Source: Nannocystis sp. (lineage in GTDB: Bacteria; Myxococcota_A; Polyangia; Nannocystales; Nannocystaceae). From it: DNA of 64,000 nucleotides. Numbering within the stretch: the stretch's first letter is position 1; each line of letters opens with the position of its first letter. Of this stretch, positions 26,359-34,075 are shown in pieces. Where the stretch lies: positions 87,789 through 151,788 of the forward strand of contig NZ_JADJNN010000022.1 of NCBI RefSeq assembly GCF_016714285.1, written 5' to 3'. The notes under the pieces were generated by a model, which had not been told where the DNA came from, did no database searches, and worked only from the letters and a program-made list of their open reading frames with translations. The position numbers were made by a program, and so were the translations under genes.

Positions 26359-26370
26359 GTCGAGGACGCT

Positions 26371-27393
26371 TTAGCGGACCCACAGGGTCCAGCGAGCCTT
26401 CGCGTTCTTCTGCTTGGACAGGCAGCAGGTCGAGGATTCGTTGAGGTTGGCGGCCAGCCCGCCGCCGTAGCTGCGGCAATAGGCAGAGGGCTCGACCATG
26501 TAGTCGCCGGCGTTCTTCGACACCGAGCGGGTCGATGGGAAGTGCATCTCCTGCCACAGGTTTTGCCCCCAGTCGGCGTCGGTCGCGGTGCTTTTGTGGT
26601 GGGTGCCGAAGTGACAGACCTTGCCGCCGCAGTTACCCCAGCCGAGGCTCGTGCCGCACTGGTATGCCATGCTCGAGGCTCCGGCGTTGGGCCCGACCAG
26701 CTTCTGGACATTGACCGCCTGGGCCAGGCCCGGGCAATCGTTCTTGTAGGTCTGCCCGACCGGCTTCTCGACGCGGATCGCCGAATGATAGCTGGAGATC
26801 CCGCAATTGCTGCAATCGTCGTTCTGCTTGTTGGCGAAGACTACCTGGGTCGTCCCGGCCCAGAACAGATCGATGTCGAAGTTCCAGTTGCTCGCGCGGG
26901 TGTTGTCAAAGGCGCCGTTGGTCGCCTGGATGTCGGGCTGCCCGGTGTTGTCGGAGTTCACGTTGCGGTTCAGGACCAGCGTCCAGCCGCCGCCGTCCGT
27001 CTGCATGTCGCAGAACGCCTTGAACGGGTCCACGCCGCCGGCGCCGTCGGGGTCGATCGTATAGACCTTGCTGGTCGCCGCCGGCACCAGCGCGAGGATC
27101 GCCTTGCAGCTCGGTGCGGGGACCAGCTCCTCGCACGCCTTCGAGCAGGTGTCGAGGTTGTCCTGATTGCCGTCGTCGCAGGCCTCGACGCCCGCCTCGA
27201 CCACGCCGTCGCCGCAGCTCGCGTGCTTGCAGGTGGAGCGGCACGCGTCGGTCTCGATCATGTTGGCGTCGTCGCACTCCTCGACGTCGGCCTGCACGAA
27301 GCCGTCGCCGCAGCTGGCCGCCTCGCAGGTCGACAGGCACGCGTCGCTGTCGACGTCGTTGCCGTCGTCTACGTCGCCCGCAAACGGGCCCAA
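26371..27393 (-). pseudogene. 5'-truncated fibrinogen-like surface protein
   Basis: The open frame enters in the middle of a DUF4215 repeat (DVDDGNDVDSDACLSTC) with only a TTG as possible start and no signal peptide or lipobox. Two full repeats follow (CGDGFVQADVEECDDAN; CGDGVVEAGVEACDDGN), then a fibrinogen-like domain beginning SCKAILALVP with FCDMQTDGGGWTLVLNRN and ending RWTLWVR. The C-terminal domain is related to that of the intact gene at 6258-7253. The missing N-terminus means an exported product cannot be made, so I treat it as broken. Whatever replaced the 5' end begins near 27375. Confidence 0.72.
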
Positions 27394-28014
27394 TTCCGGC
27401 GGTTACGGCACTTTGATCCGCTGATCGGGAAAAACGAACCAGACTCGAACCAAATTGAACCCGCGGAGGGGGATCGCGTCGTCGCGCAAAATCCCATGCG
27501 CTGCCAGAAAACCGGGCCAGGGTCGGCGGCCCTGTGGCCCAAACTGGATCCATGGCCCCCGGACCTCCCGTTCCCCACGATGCCCCGGGAGGCGCCGACG
27601 GGACGCGGGCATGGCCGCTCAACCTGCCTCATAAGACCTGTCCGATAGGGCAGGCCGGCGGCCTTCCGGAGAAGTTCGCTCAGTGCATCGACGCGGCGAG
27701 GGTGGATCTCGGCAAGGGTCAGTTCGGCAGCGGTGCGGCGGCCTTCTCGAGCGCCACGCGGATGCTCTGCCAAGCGTTCGACGCGATACCACCAGCGCGG
27801 AGGCTCCAGACGACAAGCGGCGCCTGGCCGAGCCCGGTCGTCGCGGCGACGAACAGGTCGACGGGGGGCACGGAGATCCCAGCGTTTTCGGAGAGGGGCC
27901 GATCGCAGCGATAGCGCTCGACCCCTCGAAGGTCGCCTTCTGCGCGCGACGGCTCAGTGTCTTGGACTCTGAATTGATCTGCAACACGCGGCCCCGTGCG
28001 GCCGAATCCACATC
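27394..28014. other. 620-base stretch without a confident gene
   Basis: No frame gives a recognisable product. Short frames on the minus strand (27403-27612 and 27369-27773) and the plus strand (27534-27914) read like possible fragments but match nothing I know. The stretch separates the truncated fibrinogen-like gene from the cysteine-rich cassette. It may hold debris of whatever event removed the 5' end of the fibrinogen-like gene. Confidence 0.5.
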
Positions 28015-28698
28015 ATGGCCGCTTCCACCGTCCTCTTCAGCACCATCCTCATCCTCCAAACCGCGTTGACTTCCCCCGCGCCCACAACACGACCCACGTC
28101 TCCCACGACCACACCGGCGCCCTCGGCGGAGCGGGCCCGCATCGCCTCGGCTCGCCCCGAAGCTCTCAAAGTCGACATGGCGGCCGAGCCCAACCACCTG
28201 GCGATCAAAGTGAAATTTCGGCTCAAGGGCTCACATGCGCCCGGAGAACTCCTGATCGATCTATGGAGTCGGGGCGACGAAGCCATCGTCGAGTCCCACT
28301 TCTCCGTAAGGGGTCGCGTGCACTTGACCGCTCGTCAAGTCTACGGGACTGATCACCATCAGCTCTGGATGTCACCCACACTCGAGGCCGAGTTGTCCCA
28401 AAGCGCCCCCCACCTTAGCCTGGCGTACCTGGCGATCCTGACGGATCCGGATTTCATCACTCAGATCGAGGCTCGCCTTGGTCAGCTCCCGTCGGACCCT
28501 CTCGCGGGCAACGCGGCATGCGGTGTCACAAAGTGGGGTCTAAAGTCGCTTCTGGTGCTCGCCGGAATGGCCTGCTGTGCTGGTGGATTTGGCATTTTCT
28601 GCGCAGCGTGTGGGATCGGTGCGGCGACCGGAGTTGACGCGATCAACGACGGTATCGACTGCAAAAAGGAGTGCAAACCAGACTGTCCCATCTCCTGA
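28015..28698 (+). CDS. Exported precursor-like protein with cysteine-rich hydrophobic C-terminus
   Basis: 227 residues. A signal-like N-terminus (VLFSTILILQTALTS) and a Pro/Thr linker precede a domain at about 45-165 (IKVKFRLKGSHAPGELLIDLW, ESHFSVRGRVHLTARQVYG). The last about 60 residues are different: GNAACGVTKWGLKSLL leads into a very hydrophobic Gly/Ala/Cys stretch and a charged end with ECKPDCPIS, eight cysteines in all (169, 187, 188, 196, 199, 216, 220, 224). This two-part layout resembles precursors of halocin-C8-like cysteine-rich peptides, but I cannot prove homology. A decayed paralogue at 59606-60312 keeps all eight cysteines. The next gene is a small membrane protein, also paired in the dead copy. 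Confidence 0.7.
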   Translation: MAASTVLFSTILILQTALTSPAPTTRPTSPTTTPAPSAERARIASARPEALKVDMAAEPNHLAIKVKFRLKGSHAPGELLIDLWSRGDEAIVESHFSVRGRVHLTARQVYGTDHHQLWMSPTLEAELSQSAPHLSLAYLAILTDPDFITQIEARLGQLPSDPLAGNAACGVTKWGLKSLLVLAGMACCAGGFGIFCAACGIGAATGVDAINDGIDCKKECKPDCPIS

Positions 28699-28734
28699 CA
28701 CGCGTGCGACGGACACGCTACACTCGGCTTGATC

Positions 28735-29049
28735 ATGTCGACCCTGGCACCTCGCCCCACGGACGCACCTGCTCGACTCGATATGCCTCAACGCTGGGGC
28801 ATCGTCCCCACGAGCGCATTCTGGAAACGACCTGACGTCTGGAAAATCGCCAGGATTCCGACCGTGGTCTTCCTCTTCTTCTGGCTCTTCGCGCTCGACA
28901 TCTTCGTGACCGGCTCGACGCCACTTTGGGCGAGTGGCTTGCTCGGCGGGCTCGGCCCGTTCCTATTCGTCGGTCTGCTCGAGCGCTTCCTCCGTCGACG
29001 CATGCGGCAGCGACGTCTCCTCGGCCCCGCCGCCGACGTTGAGCGGTGA
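28735..29049 (+). CDS. Small membrane protein paired with the cysteine-rich precursor-like gene
   Basis: 104 residues. After about 40 charged residues (PQRWGIVPTSAFWKRPDVWK) come two hydrophobic helices (TVVFLFFWLFALDIFV and PLWASGLLGGLGPFLFVGLL) and a basic tail (RFLRRRMRQRRLL). I know no family for it. It follows the cysteine-rich gene by 36 bases and the same order is kept in the degenerate copy at 59.2-60.3 kb, so the two genes function or move together. TACACT lies 10 bases before ATG 28735. A role in protection or export of the neighbour's product is only a guess. Confidence 0.68.
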   Translation: MSTLAPRPTDAPARLDMPQRWGIVPTSAFWKRPDVWKIARIPTVVFLFFWLFALDIFVTGSTPLWASGLLGGLGPFLFVGLLERFLRRRMRQRRLLGPAADVER

Positions 29050-29288
29050 CAGTCACGACCAGCGACAGCCCGTCCACCGCTTCGAGGCACAGCTTGCCGG
29101 CTCATCGCCCACAGCACCCGCCCGCCCGCGTCCGCTCGCGATGGACCGGGTCGATGGCCGCTTGCGAACGCGCCCTCGTCCGACGCATCCGCGAACACGG
29201 CTCGCAGGAGAGATCCTAGGGCCGGACTCTGATTGCTGCCTCGACATAGGTTGCCCCAGGGGCGCCATGGGTTGACAGCGGTGACGAG

Positions 29289-29966
29289 GTGGATTCCGAT
29301 GGGCTCGTGCGCATCGACCGAGAACGCGGTGAGATCCACTTCAAGCCGACCTACTTCGGTCCTGGCCTGGTCGGGAAGAAGACCTGCCTGCAGTACATCT
29401 GGAACCGGACGCGCCCGGAGTACAAGACGGCGTTGCAAGACCTCGTTCCAGCGGACGAACTCGGAGTCTTTTCCTGGGAGGAATACCAAGAACGGCGCCC
29501 AACGCTTCGCGGACGTCAGGTGTGGTTCGAGCTTACCCCCGCAACGCTGGCGCCGCTCGCCGGCCTCCGGGTGAAGCTCGACCTTCACACCAATCCCGGG
29601 GCATGCTGGATCGAGCCGACGCGACGGTTCAGTCTCGTTGGTGCCGACGGCGTGATGTTCGTCGCCCATGCCGACCCCATCGGGGCGAATTCTAATTTGG
29701 AGGCGCTGCAAATGCTCGAGGAGCTATTGGCGGAGGGTGTCGCCTACCAGCGCGAGATTCCGCGAGTGTTCTGCTACAACCGGCGGGACACCGACGGGCT
29801 GTGCGACCTCGCCGATCTGGAGCGGGACCTCAACCCGGGCCGGCGCTGGTCCAGCTTCACCATCTCGGCCGTCCGCGGGGAAGGTGTGTTCGACGCCTTG
29901 AAAGCGCTGGTGGGTGCGGTGATTCGTCCCCTGGAAGCGGCTCCGGGCCGCCTCGCGGCCCGATAG
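29289..29966 (+). CDS. MglA-like small GTPase with altered nucleotide motifs
   Basis: 225 residues from GTG 29289. The P-loop reads FGPGLVGKKT at 23-32; MglA has GPGLGGKTT, so the first Ser/Thr after the lysine is a lysine here. The switch II region is DLHTNPGACW (MglA has TVPGQ), followed by the typical SLVGADGVMFVAHAD. The base-recognition motif is NRRD at 164-167 instead of NKRD. MglA-type GTPases set cell polarity and gliding direction in myxobacteria. The altered residues suggest weak or changed nucleotide handling. No MglB gene is adjacent. The start is uncertain; the 240 bases upstream hold nothing clear. Confidence 0.78.
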   Translation: MDSDGLVRIDRERGEIHFKPTYFGPGLVGKKTCLQYIWNRTRPEYKTALQDLVPADELGVFSWEEYQERRPTLRGRQVWFELTPATLAPLAGLRVKLDLHTNPGACWIEPTRRFSLVGADGVMFVAHADPIGANSNLEALQMLEELLAEGVAYQREIPRVFCYNRRDTDGLCDLADLERDLNPGRRWSSFTISAVRGEGVFDALKALVGAVIRPLEAAPGRLAAR

Positions 29967-30053
29967 GCGCAACGGTGGTGGCGACCGCGACGCCATTGCG
30001 GCGGGTGTCGGCGATCCGCGTACGACCCCCGGGGGAAGTGCGAGGCTCGGGCG

Positions 30054-30761
30054 TCAGCGCGTGATCATCGCGCCGAAGCGGCGATGGGCCGCGGGGCAAC
30101 TCGCCAGCGCCACCTCGAGCCAGGAGCGCCCGCCGAGGTGCGACGGAACGACACGCCGGAGCGCTTCGATGGTGTCGGGGTGGGCGAGCACGAGCTTGTG
30201 ATCGTGCTCGAGCGCGGGCCAGATCTCGATGTCGGGCTGCTGGTCAGGAAAGTGTGTGGGGCCGACCGTGCGGGTGATCAGGCCCAAGGCGCCCTCCGAG
30301 AGCTTCGCAAGCCGCTCGGGCGGGGCCTTGCGTTCGATCAGCAGCAGGTTTCGCATGGTGTGCGGCGCGGACTCGCGGATGATCCGCTGGTCGTGGAACA
30401 GGCAGGCGACCATGCCGCCGGTCCAGGCGACGACCACGCGGTCGTCGGTGACGACGGCACACGTCAGCGACACTTCGGGGGAGTAGCCTCCTTGCTGGTA
30501 GCGGCGCGCGGGCATGGTGTCGATGCGCTGCGAGGCAGCGACGAACGCCCGCAAGAGCGCGGCGGGCCAGTCGGTCTCGCCGGCCCGCGCGGCGGCGACG
30601 AGCGAGTCGCGGGCGCCGGCCACGGCCGGCGCTGCTCCCTCCATGCCTGAACTGGAGCGCGCTGCGAAGGCGATCGCGGCGACGGCGACATCTCTGACGG
30701 TCTCGGCAGCGACGGGTTGCGTCGGCTCGGACCCCGGTAGCGCTACGACGAAGGAGAGCAT
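30054..30761 (-). CDS. PP2C-like protein lacking catalytic acids
   Basis: About 235 residues. The order of segments resembles PP2C phosphatases: GGYSPEVSLTCAVVTDDRVV aligns with the strand before the metal site, VVVAWTGGMVACLF with the usual VAHVGDSRxYL, and PDIEIWPALEHDHKLVLAHP with the late LxxGDxLLLCSDG strand. The aspartates that bind metal in those motifs are replaced (TGG for GDS, AHPD for CSDG). It is probably a pseudophosphatase or a very divergent member. TATCGT lies 9 bases before ATG 30761; ATG 30782 is an alternative. Neighbouring kinase and GTPase genes make a signalling role plausible. Confidence 0.55.
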   Translation of the reverse strand: MLSFVVALPGSEPTQPVAAETVRDVAVAAIAFAARSSSGMEGAAPAVAGARDSLVAAARAGETDWPAALLRAFVAASQRIDTMPARRYQQGGYSPEVSLTCAVVTDDRVVVAWTGGMVACLFHDQRIIRESAPHTMRNLLLIERKAPPERLAKLSEGALGLITRTVGPTHFPDQQPDIEIWPALEHDHKLVLAHPDTIEALRRVVPSHLGGRSWLEVALASCPAAHRRFGAMITR

Positions 30762-30770
30762 GCGGCAAGG

Positions 30771-30776
30771 ACGATA
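30771..30776 (-). promoter_or_regulatory. Candidate -10 element (TATCGT) deciding start 30761
   Basis: The hexamer lies inside the longer open frame, 9 bases before ATG 30761, so it argues for the shorter protein. Confidence 0.35.
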
Positions 30777-30782
30777 TCTCAT

Positions 30783-31226
30783 GAGCGCGGTGGTGGGGCT
30801 GGTGGAGTCGACGGTGCTGGCGTTACCGGGGGGACGTCCTGGTGGTGCATCCACCGGAGGGAGCGACCTCGGCCATCAACGAGCCCGCGGGAGCGACTCG
30901 TCACGCGTACACCTTGGCGCGCCACCGCGGCCTCGACGCCGAGGGCGCTGGCCGGTCCCGGTCACTCGCGGCCCAGCGCCGCCGCGCGGGCCCGCGTCCA
31001 CACGCGCAGCGCCTCCGCCTCGCGGGGCACCCGATCCGCTGCGAGTCGCTGAATGCCCGCGCTGTGGGTTGCCACGCCCCCGCCCGGCTCCGCGACCAGG
31101 GCATGGCGCTCATCCGCGCCGCCGAGCTGACACGCGTGCCCGTCTTTCATGCGCTGCGGTTCTCCGGTACGATGACGCGTCCTACGAAGCGCCGTGACCG
31201 TAGCCACAGACCGTGATCCAAGCGTC
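30783..31226. other. 440-base stretch with a possible gene remnant
   Basis: No intact gene. On the minus strand from about 31150 to a TGA at 30962-30964 a frame reads like the end of a real protein (HALVAEPGGGVATHSAGIQR, then VPREAEALRVWTRARAAALG), without a convincing start. I do not recognise it. The plus strand near 31190-31226 is the leader of the kinase gene. Confidence 0.35.
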
Positions 31227-32912
31227 ATGCCGCGTGATACCCGGCGGTTGGGTTCTCTGGTGAACGCGGCGACGCTGGACGCCTCGTCGTCGACGTCCGA
31301 GGATGCGGCGCCGATCCGTCCCGGAGATCGCGTCGCTCGTTATCAGGTGATAGCATTCCTTGGCCGTGGCGGCATGGGTATCGTCTATCGTGCTCACGAT
31401 CCCCAGCTCGATCGTGAGATCGCGTTGAAGCTCTTGGTCGTTGGCCATAAAGACTCGGCTGGGCGCGCACGGCTGCTGCGGGAGGCCAAGGCCGCGGCGA
31501 AGGTCCGTCACCCCAACGTTGTCACGGTGCACGATGCGGGGGAGATCGACGGTCGTGTATTCATCGCCATGGAGCTCGTCGATGGCTGCACGCTGAGGGA
31601 CTGGCTGGGCGAGGGCCAACGGTCCTGGCAGGGGGTCCTGCGCTGTTTGCTCGCCGCCGGTGAGGGTCTCGCGGCGGCCCACGCGGTGGGGCTTGTGCAC
31701 CGCGACTTCAAGCCCGAGAATGTGATGGTCGAGCGATCCGGGCGTGTGCGCGTCCTCGACTTCGGGCTGGCACGGGAGGCACCCGAGGTCGGGGTCGAGA
31801 CCGCCATTCACACCGCGCCCGACGACGCGCCGGTCTCGTCGACGATCACCCGGACAGGCGCGATGGTGGGGACTCTTGCGTACATGGCCCCCGAGCAATT
31901 TTCGGGGATCCCGGCGGATCCACGCACCGATCAATTTAGCTTTTGCGTGACGGCCCATGAGTGTTTATATGGAATGCGGCCGTTTGTGGGGGCGACCCGC
32001 GAGGCGCTGATGCTCAACGTGCTGGACGGCAATATCGTTGCCCGCCCGACCGCGGCACTCGACGACGAGGTCTATGCGTTACTCCGTCGCGGCCTCGGCA
32101 CCGCGCCGCGAGATCGGCACCCGACGATGGATGCGCTACTCGCGCAATTGCGCGAGGCCCTGTACCGAGCCGAGGTTCGCCCCGTAGCCCGGACCGATGT
32201 AGCGATCAAGGCAACCGCTGGCCTGTTCGGGCTCGCCGTCGTCGCTACCAGTGTGTCCATGCTGTCCGCACCGGGGTCGTTCTGGCTCGCGTCCGCGGCG
32301 GCGCGGGCCGACCGAGCGCCTGTGTCCGCGCCAGGAGCGGCGACTCCGCCGGGTCCGACGCTTCGTGAGATTGTCCTTGCTCTACCCACGGGAGCCGTCC
32401 ACGCAGGGCTCCCATCGCTGCTCCGGCGCACCCTGCCTCCGTCCGTGACGCTGGCCGAGGATGGCGTGAGCCTGCGGATCCGCGGTGAGGCCCCCGATGC
32501 ATGGATCCAGATGTTGCAGGCAATCATCACCAGCGTCGATCTGAAGCCTGGCGAAGCGGCTGACTCCAGGGGGCCATTCACCGCGCCAGACGGCCGCACG
32601 TGGATGCTCCTGTATCTCGGCGACGACGACCGCGATGCTCGCGCTTCGAGCATTCAGTCTGCGGCCGAACTCATCGCCTTCTTTCATGAGACCGGGACGG
32701 CATATGCTCTTGCCGAGGGCGCCGTCGGAGCGCTCGGGCGCGCCTCCGCGGCCGCGGAGGTGGCCCGGCGCCCGATATATCGCAAATGGTGCTACCAAAA
32801 CAAGAACATGGGGGAGCGACGCTGCCTCGCTACGCAAGCGAAGTGTGAATTCGACGCCGACGCGTGGGCCGGTCCAGGCAATGGACGGAGGTCGTGCCAT
32901 GGGGTCCGCTAA
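31227..32912 (+). CDS. Transmembrane Ser/Thr protein kinase
   Basis: 561 residues from ATG 31227 (a GTG at 31194 is in frame). Kinase domain at about 39-312: glycine loop GRGGMG, lysine 68 in IALKLL, HRDFKPEN from 158, DFG 178-180, APE 221-223. One membrane helix lies at about 327-349. The C-terminal part of about 200 residues has a domain with PPSVTLAEDGVSLRIRGEAP and ends in a small cysteine cluster (KWCYQNKNMGERRCLATQAK), presumably outside the membrane. All catalytic residues are present. The next gene, a TPR lipoprotein, overlaps its end, so the pair forms an operon without a sigma factor. Confidence 0.92.
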   Translation: MPRDTRRLGSLVNAATLDASSSTSEDAAPIRPGDRVARYQVIAFLGRGGMGIVYRAHDPQLDREIALKLLVVGHKDSAGRARLLREAKAAAKVRHPNVVTVHDAGEIDGRVFIAMELVDGCTLRDWLGEGQRSWQGVLRCLLAAGEGLAAAHAVGLVHRDFKPENVMVERSGRVRVLDFGLAREAPEVGVETAIHTAPDDAPVSSTITRTGAMVGTLAYMAPEQFSGIPADPRTDQFSFCVTAHECLYGMRPFVGATREALMLNVLDGNIVARPTAALDDEVYALLRRGLGTAPRDRHPTMDALLAQLREALYRAEVRPVARTDVAIKATAGLFGLAVVATSVSMLSAPGSFWLASAAARADRAPVSAPGAATPPGPTLREIVLALPTGAVHAGLPSLLRRTLPPSVTLAEDGVSLRIRGEAPDAWIQMLQAIITSVDLKPGEAADSRGPFTAPDGRTWMLLYLGDDDRDARASSIQSAAELIAFFHETGTAYALAEGAVGALGRASAAAEVARRPIYRKWCYQNKNMGERRCLATQAKCEFDADAWAGPGNGRRSCHGVR

Positions 32913-34059
32913 GCGGCTGCAGAGCGGCCTGTGGATCGCGTTGCTTCTGGGCATCGCTGACGGGTGTACGAAGAAACCTCTACACGCGCCGGCGGCGGCA
33001 GGCAGTCGGGCGCAATCGGACTCGGACCCAACTCCTGCCGTCACCGCCCGTTTGGACGAGCCATGTAAACGCCATTGGACTCCAGTCAATCGGTCCAGGG
33101 CATTCCATTGTGTCGACCAATGGTTCGCGCAGAACGATGTCGACGCCGCGCTCCGTGGCTATGAGCGACTGCTGGTGCGTCGTGTCTCGGACGAGCGCGC
33201 CGCTGCATACGATTTCGCGGAAGCGTCCGCGATGTTTGGGCGGAGCGACGCGGCGCTGGCCAGCGTTGCCGAGCTCGACGCGCAGCGACCGACACGGTTG
33301 ATCGTCGAGGGCGTGCTGGCGCTGCACCACTGGATGCGGACCGGCGAGGCTCGGCATGCTGACGTGGTCCGTCGCTCGTTCCAGATGTTGCTCGCACGTC
33401 AACCCCAGAACCCATACGCGCTCGTGCTGGGCTTGCGCTACTTCCTCCACGCCGCGAAACTCGAGCCACTCATGCTCGGGCTGGCGTGGCAGACCTGCCA
33501 GGAGCGCCTGTCCTGGCTCGAGAGGGGCGATCAGGAAGTGGTCGGGCGGGCCGAAGTGCTGGCCCGCTGTGCCGAGGTCGCGCTCGCGTCCGACCGACCC
33601 AGCGAAAGCCGCCGGCTGTTCGCTCGGGCACTGGAGATCGATCCCCATCAGGCGGAGGGCCGGCTGCGCTGGGCCGGGCTCGAGCTCGACGCTGGCAACG
33701 TCATTGTGGCCGCCGAGCTGTTTTCAGCGGCCACGAATGCCCCGCGCAGCTATCATCGTCTCGCGGCGCAGATGGGGCTCGGGGTGACGCGTGCACGCAT
33801 GCGCGACGGCCCGGGTGCTGAAAAGGCATATCGGGAGGCGATCACTGCTTTTCATCAGTGGGCTGCGCCGGAGAACGGCGCGCTGCCCAAGGAGATCCTC
33901 TATAATCTTGGCGTGGTGCTTGCGAGCAGCGCCGACCCGCTGCTGCGTGGCGAGGCGCGCGAACTGCTGCAGGAATTCATCGCGCGCCCCGACGCCGACG
34001 AGGTTCGCGCACTACGCTGCCGGCAAATGCTCCATGAGCTGAAGGGCGAGTTTCCGTAG
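32899..34059 (+). CDS. TPR-repeat lipoprotein coupled to the kinase
   Basis: 386 residues. ATG 32899 has GGAGG 8 bases upstream and lies inside the last codons of the kinase gene (14-base overlap), so translation is coupled. The N-terminus has a hydrophobic stretch ending GIADGC, an imperfect lipobox. The rest is helical repeats of TPR type (ASAMFGRSDAALASVAELDA; ALEIDPHQAEGRLRWAGLEL; EILYNLGVVLASSADP). A lipoprotein with TPRs next to a receptor kinase could assemble a signal complex in the envelope; that is inference. Confidence 0.72.
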   Translation: MGSAKRLQSGLWIALLLGIADGCTKKPLHAPAAAGSRAQSDSDPTPAVTARLDEPCKRHWTPVNRSRAFHCVDQWFAQNDVDAALRGYERLLVRRVSDERAAAYDFAEASAMFGRSDAALASVAELDAQRPTRLIVEGVLALHHWMRTGEARHADVVRRSFQMLLARQPQNPYALVLGLRYFLHAAKLEPLMLGLAWQTCQERLSWLERGDQEVVGRAEVLARCAEVALASDRPSESRRLFARALEIDPHQAEGRLRWAGLELDAGNVIVAAELFSAATNAPRSYHRLAAQMGLGVTRARMRDGPGAEKAYREAITAFHQWAAPENGALPKEILYNLGVVLASSADPLLRGEARELLQEFIARPDADEVRALRCRQMLHELKGEFP

Positions 34060-34075
34060 CTCAAATACTCGCTTA

